Below the pieces are notes generated by a model. It had not been told where the DNA came from and did no database searches. It was given only the letters and a program-made list of their open reading frames with translations. The translations under genes and the position numbers were made by a program. Shown piece by piece: positions 1 through 6,033 of a stretch of 6,334 bases of DNA. The stretch is from an uncultured Bacillota bacterium (GTDB lineage: Bacteria > Bacillota > Clostridia > Peptostreptococcales > Anaerovoracaceae). The stretch is from NCBI GenBank assembly GCA_946408315.1, contig CAMJRV010000146.1, positions 1 through 6,334 of the forward strand. The letters are read 5' to 3'. How positions within the stretch are numbered: the first letter of the stretch is position 1; every line of letters begins with the position of its first letter.

Positions 1-226
1 CGGAAAAGCGAAGTTTTTCGGCAGCGAATTCTTCACAAAGGATTCTGTCATCGTCGATGTGGGAATCAATCTGGACGAAGACGGCAGTCTTTGCGGAGAC
101 GTGAATTTCGGAGAAGTTGCCGAAATGGCGGCAGCGGTTTCCCCCGTTCCCGGCGGCGTCGGCACCGTTACATCGATGATTTTATTGAAGCATGTGATCA
201 GGGCAATGAAGCTGCAGCAGAAATAA
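1..226 (+). CDS. folD: Bifunctional methylenetetrahydrofolate dehydrogenase / methenyltetrahydrofolate cyclohydrolase, C-terminal fragment
   Basis: This is the last 74 codons of a gene that begins before the window; the reading frame starts at base 2 and ends at the TAA at 224-226. The family interconverts 5,10-methylene-, methenyl- and 10-formyl-tetrahydrofolate in the cytoplasm using NAD(P). The fragment carries the FolD C-terminal hallmarks: the DVGIN stretch followed by an acidic turn and GDVNF (known FolDs have the same VGIN...GDVDF pattern), then PVPGGVGTVT, a version of the FolD signature PVPGGVGPMT, and the final helix TSMILLKHVIRAMK. The usual Pro-Met of the signature is Thr-Val here, a mild divergence. 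The FNT channel gene starts 33 bp downstream on the same strand, suggesting co-transcription and a link between C1-folate and formate. The N-terminal catalytic half is outside the window, so activity cannot be judged. Confidence 0.93.
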   Translation, partial: GKAKFFGSEFFTKDSVIVDVGINLDEDGSLCGDVNFGEVAEMAAAVSPVPGGVGTVTSMILLKHVIRAMKLQQK

Positions 227-259
227 GCGGCAAAGTCAGCGTGGTAAAGGATATCGGCT

Positions 260-1093
260 ATGGAAAAGAAACTTTTAAAACCCGCAGAAATTACAGACTT
301 TACGATCAATATGGCAAAAGATAAAGTCGCAGGAAGTTTTCAGAAGCTGTTGATACTGGGAATTCTGGCAGGCGCTTTTATCGCCTTTGCGGCGGAAGGC
401 TCCAACATGGCAGCCTTCAACCTGTTTGCCGAGCCGACGACCTATGGACTGGGGAAAGCCCTGGCAGGCGTCGTATTCGGAACAGGCTTGATGCTTGTCG
501 TCCTGGCGGGCGGCGAGCTTTTCACCGGGAATACGCTGATCCTCGCAGCAGTATGCGAAAAGCAGGTATCGATGGGAAAAATGCTGAGAAACTGGATCAT
601 CGTCTATCTCGGCAACTTTATCGGCTCTCTGCTGGTCGCCTATATGATGGCCCATTCGGGTCTGCTTGCAAGCGGCGCCGACATGCTCGGAGCGGTAACG
701 CTTAAAATTGCCGTGTACAAAGTTAATCTGGGATTCTCCCAGGCGTTCTTTTTAGGAATCATGTGTAACTGGCTTGTCTGTCTGGCCGTATGGATCTCCT
801 TCGGTGCGGACACCATGGCAGGTAAAATCCTTGCTATCTTTTTTCCGATCTGGCTGTTTATCACCTCCGGCTTTGAACATAGCGTCGCAAATATGTACTA
901 CATACCGGCCGGCATTATGATAAAGGCAAATACAACCTTTGCAGAGCTTTCTCATCTTTCACGGGACGCTGTTGACTCCCTCACCTGGACTAGTTTCTTC
1001 GTAAATAATCTGGCTCCCGTCACCCTTGGCAATATTGTGGGCGGAGGCATCTTCGTGGGAATGGCATATTGGTATGTATATAAAAAAGCATGA
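260..1093 (+). CDS. Formate/nitrite transporter (FNT) family channel, probably formate
   Basis: A 277-residue integral membrane protein of normal FNT length; the family forms pentameric channels in the cytoplasmic membrane that pass formate, nitrite, hydrosulfide or similar small anions. Visible features are about six hydrophobic segments (roughly residues 30-46, 66-84, 111-130, 158-178, 189-206, 250-272), the FNT signature GGELFTGN at 84-91, the second conserved block GIMCNWLVCLAVW at 166-178, and the central pore histidine at 207 in GFEHSVANMYYIPAG. The ATG at 260 is preceded by AAAGGA at 246-251. Its stop lies 14 bp before the IclR start. Formate as substrate is inferred from the adjacent folD; nitrite or other monocarboxylates cannot be excluded from sequence alone. 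FocA-type channels can work as exporters or importers depending on pH, so direction is not fixed. Confidence 0.93.
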   Translation: MEKKLLKPAEITDFTINMAKDKVAGSFQKLLILGILAGAFIAFAAEGSNMAAFNLFAEPTTYGLGKALAGVVFGTGLMLVVLAGGELFTGNTLILAAVCEKQVSMGKMLRNWIIVYLGNFIGSLLVAYMMAHSGLLASGADMLGAVTLKIAVYKVNLGFSQAFFLGIMCNWLVCLAVWISFGADTMAGKILAIFFPIWLFITSGFEHSVANMYYIPAGIMIKANTTFAELSHLSRDAVDSLTWTSFFVNNLAPVTLGNIVGGGIFVGMAYWYVYKKA

Positions 1094-1095
1094 AC

Positions 1096-1101
1096 AGGAG
1101 G
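1096..1101 (+). promoter_or_regulatory. Ribosome binding site that fixes the IclR start
   Basis: A perfect AGGAGG lies 6 bases before the ATG at 1108. The alternative upstream ATG at 1090 overlaps the FNT stop codon but has no such site in front of it and would add six residues unlike an IclR N-terminus. The start at 1108 is therefore preferred. Confidence 0.8.
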
Positions 1102-1107
1102 ATCCGT

Positions 1108-1896
1108 ATGGCGAATCAAGATAAGGACGACCGGTCCAACAGTGTGAAATCCGTGATGAAAGCGTTTCTCATCATGGAGGAACTGGATAAAGCAGGCGAG
1201 CTGAGCATTGGGGATTTAAGTGAAAGACTTCTGATGGATAAGGCTACCGTGCATCGTCTGATCAACACCATCAAGGATGCCGGATATGTGAATCAGAATC
1301 TGGACAATAAGAAATACTCCAACAGCTTGAAGCTTTTAGCCATGGGAAACCGTGTGATGGAAAAGACCGGCGTCAAGCATATCTCAAGGCCCTTCGTGGA
1401 AGAGCTCGCCAAACAGACGGGGGAGACGATCAATCTCGGCATCCGCGTGGGAAACCGGATCATCCATGTCGACAAGCTGGAAAGCAGTTCGACGATCAAG
1501 GTCGGACTCGGGATCGGTACCGCCGTACCGAGCTACTGTACCGGACTCGGGAAGGCAATCCTTGCCTTTACTCCTGAGAAAGAGCTGGAGAGCATCCTGG
1601 CCGACATCACCTTTGAGAAATTTACAGAAGGGTCGATTACGGAGAGAGGCCGGCTCCTGGAAGAGCTCAAACGGATCAGGGACCGGGGATATTCGGTCGA
1701 CGACGAGGAATATGTGGTCGGTCTGATCTGTATCGCCGCTCCGATCTTTGACTATCATGGAAATCCGGTGGCGGCCATCAGCGTATCTTCGCCGAAATAC
1801 CGGTATGACGCGGACAGACATCTGCCTCTGTACTCCGGCCTTGTGGCGGAAGCCACGAGTAAGATATCGAAAGAGCTCGGATATAAAACAGTTTAA
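1108..1896 (+). CDS. IclR-family transcriptional regulator
   Basis: A 262-residue regulator of standard IclR length. The N-terminal winged helix-turn-helix spans about residues 12-75; SIGDLSERLLMDKATVHRLI (33-52) is the helix-turn-helix, followed by the wing DNKKYSNSLKLLAMG. The C-terminal effector domain runs from about 85 to 260 and ends with the family motif GLICIAAPIFDYHG (205-218) and AAISVSSP. IclR proteins usually control catabolic operons for small organic acids or aromatics, as repressors or activators, by binding a metabolite in this C-terminal domain. Here the gene sits inside the cluster in the same direction, between the FNT channel and panB. It could act on the 13-bp repeat just downstream or on a promoter before folD. 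The ligand is unknown; pantoate, pantothenate or 2-ketoisovalerate are guesses from context. Confidence 0.93.
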   Translation: MANQDKDDRSNSVKSVMKAFLIMEELDKAGELSIGDLSERLLMDKATVHRLINTIKDAGYVNQNLDNKKYSNSLKLLAMGNRVMEKTGVKHISRPFVEELAKQTGETINLGIRVGNRIIHVDKLESSSTIKVGLGIGTAVPSYCTGLGKAILAFTPEKELESILADITFEKFTEGSITERGRLLEELKRIRDRGYSVDDEEYVVGLICIAAPIFDYHGNPVAAISVSSPKYRYDADRHLPLYSGLVAEATSKISKELGYKTV

Positions 1897-1910
1897 TCAA
1901 TTATTTCAAT

Positions 1911-1936
1911 ATTTTATAGCTTAATTTTATAGCTTA
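1911..1936 (+). repeat. Perfect 13-bp tandem direct repeat before panB
   Basis: ATTTTATAGCTTA occurs twice with no gap, at 1911-1923 and 1924-1936, inside an AT-rich 53-bp spacer that contrasts with the GC-richer genes on both sides. The second copy runs straight into the panB Shine-Dalgarno AAGGAGG (1936-1942), so a bound protein or RNA structure could affect transcription or initiation at panB. It might be an operator for the neighbouring IclR protein, a promoter element (TATAGC and TTTTAT hexamers resemble weak -10 boxes but lack a good -35), or simply a small duplication. The repeat is certain; its function is not. Confidence 0.85.
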
Positions 1937-1949
1937 AGGAGGAACTAAA

Positions 1950-2786
1950 ATGAGTGAGAAGAAAAAAATGACGATTTCGGACTTCAAAAAGTTCAAACAG
2001 GAAGGGAAGAAATTCAGCTTCGTAACCGCCTATGACTACACGACGGCGTCTATCGTAAATGACAGTGAAGTCGAAATCATCCTGGTCGGAGATTCTCTGG
2101 GAATGATTATGCTGGGATATAAAGGAACGGAATCCGTGACGATGGATGATATGGTTCACCATTGCAGACCGGTCGTAAAAGGCGCTCCCGATACATGGAT
2201 CATCGGTGATATGCCGTTTGGTTCCTACAATGTAAGCGACGAGGAAGCCGTCAGGAATGCCAACCGGCTGATCAAGGAAACGAATTGCGACTGCATCAAG
2301 CTGGAAGGCGGCGTTGAAATGCTGTCCCGGATACAGGCAATCGTAAAGGCCGGTATCAACGTGATGGGTCATATCGGACTGACTCCTCAGACCGCGTCGG
2401 CTCTCGGCGGATTCAAGGTCCAGGGAGGAACTCCTGAGAGTGCAAAGAAGCTGATTGAAGATGCAATTGCGCTTGAAAATGCCGGATGTTTTGCCATCGT
2501 GCTGGAATGCGTTCCGTCGGGTGTTGCAAAAGCGGTTACGGAAGCGGTGAGCATTCCGATTCTGGGAATCGGGGCAGGACCTCATGTGGACTGCCAGGTG
2601 CTGGTAACTCAGGACATGCTGGGAATGTACGGCGATTTCAAGCCGAAGTTTGTAAAGCAGTACGCACAATTGCGCCAGGTGATGGTGGCAGCCCTCAACG
2701 AGTTCCATCAGGAAACGCTGGACGGCCAGTTCCCCACGCCGGAGTACAGCTTCAACAAGGAAGTAGATATTCCTAAATTATATTAA
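1950..2786 (+). CDS. panB: 3-methyl-2-oxobutanoate hydroxymethyltransferase (ketopantoate hydroxymethyltransferase)
   Basis: A 278-residue, full-length PanB-type protein; the family reversibly transfers a hydroxymethyl group from 5,10-methylene-THF to 2-ketoisovalerate, giving 2-dehydropantoate in the cytoplasm. The catalytic set matches E. coli PanB: Asp48 in VGDSLG and Asp87 in GDMPFGSY (metal), Lys117 and Glu119 in IKLEGG, His141 in MGHIGLTPQ, and general base Glu186 in LECVP. The start follows AAGGAGG with 7-base spacing. Divergent points: the usual GAG..xDGQ loop is GAGPHVDCQ (Gly to Cys215), the usual HD is QD (Gln221), and the C-terminal EHSFH is EYSFN. The C1 donor comes from the FolD reaction encoded upstream, and the product is the substrate of the next gene. 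No panC or panD is seen in the window, so a role outside pantothenate synthesis, including the reverse retro-aldol direction, is possible. Confidence 0.93.
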   Translation: MSEKKKMTISDFKKFKQEGKKFSFVTAYDYTTASIVNDSEVEIILVGDSLGMIMLGYKGTESVTMDDMVHHCRPVVKGAPDTWIIGDMPFGSYNVSDEEAVRNANRLIKETNCDCIKLEGGVEMLSRIQAIVKAGINVMGHIGLTPQTASALGGFKVQGGTPESAKKLIEDAIALENAGCFAIVLECVPSGVAKAVTEAVSIPILGIGAGPHVDCQVLVTQDMLGMYGDFKPKFVKQYAQLRQVMVAALNEFHQETLDGQFPTPEYSFNKEVDIPKLY

Positions 2787-2804
2787 AAGAAAATGGAATA
2801 GAAG

Positions 2805-2814
2805 ATGATATCAT
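2805..2814. repeat. Short palindrome in the panB-panE gap
   Basis: ATGATATCAT is a perfect 10-bp palindrome within the 70-bp spacer, the largest gap in the window. An overlapping alternative is a hairpin pairing GATGAT (2804-2809) with ATCATC (2821-2826) around an 11-base loop. Neither is followed by a T-run, so it is not an intrinsic terminator. It might be a regulator site or mRNA processing hairpin, but such short AT-rich palindromes arise by chance. Confidence 0.3.
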
Positions 2815-2856
2815 GATAAAATCATCTCTATCCAGAGAATCAATCAGGAGGCAGAA

Positions 2857-3771
2857 ATGAAGATCGCAATTGTCGGCGCAGGAGCAATGGGCTGCCTGTA
2901 CGGAGCAAAGCTCTCTGCCGTTCCGACGAATGAAGTATACCTAATCGACGTGTGGCAGGAGCATATCGACGCCATCAATAAAAACGGACTCACGATGGAG
3001 GAAAACGGAGAAGAAGTTTCCTACCGGGCGGTCCGGGGCGTCACCGACGCCGGGGAGGCCGGGGTCTGCGACCTGGCAATCGTGTTTGTGAAGTCGACCC
3101 TCACCAGCGCTGCCGTAAAGGCGAACAGAGCGGTCTTCGGACCGGATACCGTCGCGCTGACGCTGCAGAACGGACTCGGCAACATCGATCTGATCCGCGC
3201 TGAAATCGGCGATGGAAATGTAATTGCGGGTACGACGGCTCATGGGGCGACCATGCTGGGGCCGGGTAAGATGCGCCACGCCGGAAGCGGAAAGACCGTC
3301 ATCGGAGAATTAAACGGAAAACAGACAGAGCGGATCGAAACGATCGCCGGGACCCTGCGGGAAGCAGACCTGGAAACGGACATTTCCGACAACGTCCTGG
3401 GGCTCGTTTGGGATAAACTGCTCGTAAACGTGGGAATCAACGCGCTGACCGGGATTACAAAGCTGCAGAACGGCGAATTGCTGAAGCATCGGGAAATCGA
3501 GGAGCTTTTGGAAGCGGCGGTCTCGGAAGCCTATGGAGTGGCCTGTGCAAAAGGGATCACCTTGAGTTACGATGATCCTGTCGGCCATACGAAAGCCGTA
3601 TGCGTTGCCACCGCGGCAAACAAGTCGTCCATGCTGCAGGATATCCTCAATCATAAGCAGACGGAGATCGATATGATAAACGGGGCTATCGTGCGCGAGG
3701 GGGCTTTGGCAGGAATTCCGACACCGGTGAATTCGGTGCTGACAAACCTGATCAAGTTCATACAAAAATAG
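2857..3771 (+). CDS. panE: 2-dehydropantoate 2-reductase (ketopantoate reductase family)
   Basis: A 304-residue, full-length PanE/ApbA protein; the family interconverts 2-dehydropantoate and D-pantoate with a nicotinamide cofactor. The N-terminal Rossmann domain has GAGAMG at 7-12, Lys79 in FVKST and Asn105 in TLQNGLG; the C-terminal helical domain has the catalytic Lys187 in WDKLLVNVGINAL (Asn191, Asn195) and the block SSMLQDI...TEIDMINGAIV with Glu270, equivalent to the substrate-binding Glu of E. coli PanE. AGGAGG (2846-2851) sits 5 bases before the ATG. At the end of the second beta strand, where NADPH-using members typically read LIGR or similar, this protein reads LIDV (Asp31, Val32), suggesting NAD(H) rather than NADP(H). 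It follows panB, so ketopantoate/pantoate is the likely substrate pair, but this superfamily also contains reductases of other 2-oxoacids. Confidence 0.87.
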   Translation: MKIAIVGAGAMGCLYGAKLSAVPTNEVYLIDVWQEHIDAINKNGLTMEENGEEVSYRAVRGVTDAGEAGVCDLAIVFVKSTLTSAAVKANRAVFGPDTVALTLQNGLGNIDLIRAEIGDGNVIAGTTAHGATMLGPGKMRHAGSGKTVIGELNGKQTERIETIAGTLREADLETDISDNVLGLVWDKLLVNVGINALTGITKLQNGELLKHREIEELLEAAVSEAYGVACAKGITLSYDDPVGHTKAVCVATAANKSSMLQDILNHKQTEIDMINGAIVREGALAGIPTPVNSVLTNLIKFIQK

Positions 3772-3787
3772 AATCGTCGAAGGGAAG

Positions 3788-3794
3788 AAAGGAG
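3788..3794 (+). promoter_or_regulatory. Ribosome binding site supporting a GTG start
   Basis: AAAGGAG lies 7 bases before the GTG at 3802. This supports GTG as the true start of the M20 gene; the next in-frame methionine is Met59 (MEEVV), which would remove part of the catalytic domain. Confidence 0.75.
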
Positions 3795-3801
3795 CCGTAC
3801 A

Positions 3802-5025
3802 GTGAAAAATTATAAACACGTTGCGGACTGCGTAAAATCAGACGAATTAGTAAAGTTTACTCAGGAAATCGTTCGGATCAACAGTGTTTTCGATCCGGAA
3901 AAAGAGGGAGCCAATGAGGAAAGAGTTGCGGGTTATATCGCCGAGTTTCTGATAAGGGAAGGCTTCGAGGTACATATGGAGGAAGTGGTTCCGGGCAGAC
4001 CGAACGTAATCGCTTTTCTCCGGGGAACAGAACCGGGAAAAACCATTTTATTTGAAGGCCACACGGATGTGGTCACCGCAGGGGATCTCGATCAGTGGAA
4101 CTACGATCCCTTTGGAGCTGAAATCGTCGGTGACAGGATGTATGGCAGGGGAACCTGCGATACGAAGGGAAATGTTGCGGCGGCGATTTTCGGCGCGAAG
4201 GCGGTGAAGGATTCAGGAGAAGCCTTTCGAGGCAATATCCTTCTGTGCATCCCCTGTGACGAAGAAGGGATGATGCTCGGAATCAAGCATTTTATCAAAA
4301 ACGGCTGGGCCGACAACGTGGACGCGGCCGTTATCTGCGAGCCGGAAGAAAATCATATCTGTATTTTCCAAAAGGGCGCCATGAGGGCTGAAATCAGGGT
4401 GTTCGGAAAGCAAAGCCACGGCGCGATGCCTCTCACCGGGATCAATCCCAACTGGAGGCTGGCAAAGATTATCTGTGAACTGGAAAAATTGGAGCAGGCT
4501 GAGAAGGACCGTTTAGGCTGCCATGAGTACCTGAAATGGCCGAGTATCACGCCGACAGTTATTTCCGCTCCTTCAAAGGGGGAAGCGCAGATCAACGTCG
4601 TTCCCGGCGAAGCTTACATGACGCTGGATATGAGAACGGTACCGGGACAGGATCACGATGAATTGAAACAAAAAATACTGGACATCTATGACAGGCTGGC
4701 GAAAGATGATCCGGATTTCAAAGCGACTTTAGACATCATTGAAGAAAGACCTTGGACCTCGACCCCGAAGGACGCAGAGATCACAAAGGTGGTCTATCGG
4801 GCAGTGGAAGAGATCACCGGAAAAGAACCGGTCTGGCAGGGAGTTCCCGGCGCGACGGACGGAACGTTCCTCCACGCCGTGAAAGGAATCCCGGTCATCG
4901 TCATCGGCGCAGGGGATACTTACATTCCTCATCACGCGGATGAATACGTCGACATTCCGGAGCTGGTTGAAACTGCTAAAATTTATGCGTTGACATCGAT
5001 GTACTTTTTGAATGGAGAGCTGTGA
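3802..5025 (+). CDS. M20-family metallopeptidase / amidohydrolase (ArgE/DapE/ACY1 type)
   Basis: A 407-residue cytoplasmic di-metal hydrolase with no signal peptide. Such enzymes cleave an amide bond in N-acyl amino acids, small peptides or related compounds. The complete metal and catalytic set is visible: His87 and Asp89 in FEGHTDVV, bridging Asp120 in GRGTCDTKGN, general base and metal ligand Glu154-Glu155 in CDEEGM, Glu180 in CEPE, and His377 in HHADEYV. A dimerisation (lid) domain lies at about 188-300 with the conserved His206 in KQSHGAMP. Exact substrate cannot be read from the sequence; annotations as acetylornithine deacetylase or succinyl-DAP desuccinylase would be over-precise, as no arginine or lysine genes are nearby. 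M20 members include beta-alanine-releasing enzymes (carnosinases, N-carbamoyl-beta-alanine amidohydrolase), so with panB and panE upstream a pantothenate-like N-acyl-beta-alanine is an attractive but unproven substrate. The ATPase gene starts 16 bp after the stop. Confidence 0.9.
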   Translation: MKNYKHVADCVKSDELVKFTQEIVRINSVFDPEKEGANEERVAGYIAEFLIREGFEVHMEEVVPGRPNVIAFLRGTEPGKTILFEGHTDVVTAGDLDQWNYDPFGAEIVGDRMYGRGTCDTKGNVAAAIFGAKAVKDSGEAFRGNILLCIPCDEEGMMLGIKHFIKNGWADNVDAAVICEPEENHICIFQKGAMRAEIRVFGKQSHGAMPLTGINPNWRLAKIICELEKLEQAEKDRLGCHEYLKWPSITPTVISAPSKGEAQINVVPGEAYMTLDMRTVPGQDHDELKQKILDIYDRLAKDDPDFKATLDIIEERPWTSTPKDAEITKVVYRAVEEITGKEPVWQGVPGATDGTFLHAVKGIPVIVIGAGDTYIPHHADEYVDIPELVETAKIYALTSMYFLNGEL

Positions 5026-5030
5026 GCGGC

Positions 5031-5036
5031 GGAAGG
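5031..5036 (+). promoter_or_regulatory. Ribosome binding site that fixes the ATPase start
   Basis: GGAAGG lies 5 bases before the ATG at 5042. An in-frame upstream ATG at 5012 would lie inside the M20 gene and add ten residues (MESCERRKVA) unlike the expected beta strand just before a P-loop, so 5042 is preferred. Confidence 0.65.
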
Positions 5037-5041
5037 TGGCC

Positions 5042-5740
5042 ATGCTGGATTTGAATGATAAAAGAATCAGAGTGATCGTCGGTCATTACGGAAGCGGAAA
5101 GACCGAGTTCGCTGTGAACTATGCATTAAAGCTGGCAGAACAGGGGCAGAAGACAGCCCTTGCAGATCTCGATATCGCAAACCCGTATTTCAGGAGCCGG
5201 GAAAGACAGCAGTTGTTGGAAGACAGAGGAGTCAAGCTGTACAGCAACACCTTCAACTATGATATTACGGCTGATCTTCCGGCTATCACGGCAAGGATCA
5301 AAGCTCCTTTGGAGGACTCCGCCTGCCAGACCGTCATCGACGCGGGAGGGGATGATTCCGGCGCAAGGATTTTGATCCAATTTGACAAATACCTGTCGGG
5401 AACCGACTGCGACCTGTTTTGTGTCGTCAACGCAAACAGGCCGGAGACGAGAACCATTGAGGGAGCACTGTTTCATATCAAGAGGATTGAAGCGGAAACG
5501 AATCTCAAAATCACAGGGCTTGTCAACAACACTCATTTGCTCAGGGAGACGAAAGCGGAGGATATCCTGAAGGGATATGAACTCTGCATGGAATTGTCCG
5601 AGAGGCTTTCCGTCCCGGTCAGGTATCATTGCTGTGTGGAAGGATTATGGGATGATCTGCGGGCAAAAACAAAGGGGCTCCAGGATTTTAAAGTATTCCT
5701 TATGAGGCTTTATATGAGAGATAGCTGGTTGGACCGCTGA
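5042..5740 (+). CDS. Small P-loop ATP/GTP-binding protein of unknown function (MinD/CobQ-like fold)
   Basis: A 232-residue soluble P-loop NTPase. It opens with a beta strand and Walker A GHYGSGKT (14-21), then ALADLDIANPYFRSRE (39-54), where DLD resembles the switch region of SIMIBI-class ATPases (MinD/ParA/CobB relatives), a Walker-B-like VIDAGGDDSGA at 98-108, and LVNNTHLL at 160-167, in the place where this class has its base-recognition strand. No membrane-targeting helix is evident at the C-terminus and no metal-binding cysteine pair as in MRP/NifH-type Fe-S carriers is seen; the cysteines at 95, 123, 127, 182, 197 and 198 are scattered. It lies between the M20 gene and the ferredoxin/VorB genes. 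Roles in assembly, activation or regulation of the oxidoreductase, or in cofactor delivery, are conjecture; I do not know an experimentally assigned function. Confidence 0.82.
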   Translation: MLDLNDKRIRVIVGHYGSGKTEFAVNYALKLAEQGQKTALADLDIANPYFRSRERQQLLEDRGVKLYSNTFNYDITADLPAITARIKAPLEDSACQTVIDAGGDDSGARILIQFDKYLSGTDCDLFCVVNANRPETRTIEGALFHIKRIEAETNLKITGLVNNTHLLRETKAEDILKGYELCMELSERLSVPVRYHCCVEGLWDDLRAKTKGLQDFKVFLMRLYMRDSWLDR

Positions 5741-5801
5741 TCGTTCCATCGATGACAGAGGCGCCGGCTCGTCCAATTTAGGTGAAGAAGGGAACATAAC
5801 T

Positions 5802-6020
5802 ATGTCTAAAGGTCTTGTAAAATTCGACGAAGAGCGATGCAAGGGCTGTGAGCTCTGCATCTCCGTTTGTCCCGTAAAAATATTGAAACTTCATGAAACG
5901 AAGATCAACTCCAAAGGATATCGTCCTGCGTGCGTAACTGACACAAGCAAGTGTATCGGTTGCGCTAATTGTGCTGTGATGTGTCCGGACGGGGCGATCA
6001 GCGTATATCAGGATGAATAA
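5802..6020 (+). CDS. 2x[4Fe-4S] ferredoxin, delta subunit of a 2-oxoacid:ferredoxin oxidoreductase
   Basis: A 72-residue ferredoxin-type subunit with two complete CxxCxxCxxxCP cluster motifs: Cys13, 16, 19, 23 and Cys51, 54, 57, 61. The 27-residue separation and the central segment ending in [13 protein letters not shown] are typical of the delta subunit that passes electrons from the TPP active site to free ferredoxin in multi-subunit VOR/KOR enzymes, and not of free 55-residue clostridial ferredoxins. AAGGGA at 5788-5793 precedes the ATG. The alpha subunit gene begins 13 bp downstream with its Shine-Dalgarno overlapping this stop codon, so the two are almost certainly co-translated. Likely symbol would be vorD or korD depending on substrate, which is not settled here. 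Confidence 0.92.
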   Translation: MSKGLVKFDEERCKGCELCISVCPVKILKLHETKINSKGYRPACVTDTSKCIGCANCAVMCPDGAISVYQDE

Positions 6021-6033
6021 GGAGGGCGTGAAG

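Noticed and set aside
91..324. 77-residue open frame rich in Arg and Ser across the folD end
   Set aside because: It overlaps the conserved FolD C-terminus in another frame and runs into the FNT gene; low-complexity composition and no ribosome site.
1384..1821. 145-residue reverse-strand open frame within the IclR gene
   Set aside because: It lies wholly opposite a clear IclR effector domain and shows no recognisable motif.
1891..1930. Sigma-70-type promoter before panB
   Set aside because: Candidate -10 hexamers (TATAGC, TTTTAT) exist in the repeat, but no convincing -35 lies at 16-18 bp; AT-rich spacers give such matches by chance.
1914..2708. 264-residue reverse-strand open frame opposite panB
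   Set aside because: Long, but antisense to a panB with all catalytic residues; the Cys/His-rich translation has no family resemblance and is a by-product of codon bias.
5126..5629. 167-residue reverse-strand open frame opposite the ATPase
   Set aside because: Antisense shadow of a clear P-loop protein without its own start signal or motif.
5741..5801. Possible terminator around GGCGCC in the ATPase-ferredoxin gap
   Set aside because: Pairing is limited to a few bases with a mismatch and no T-run follows, so it does not look like an intrinsic terminator.
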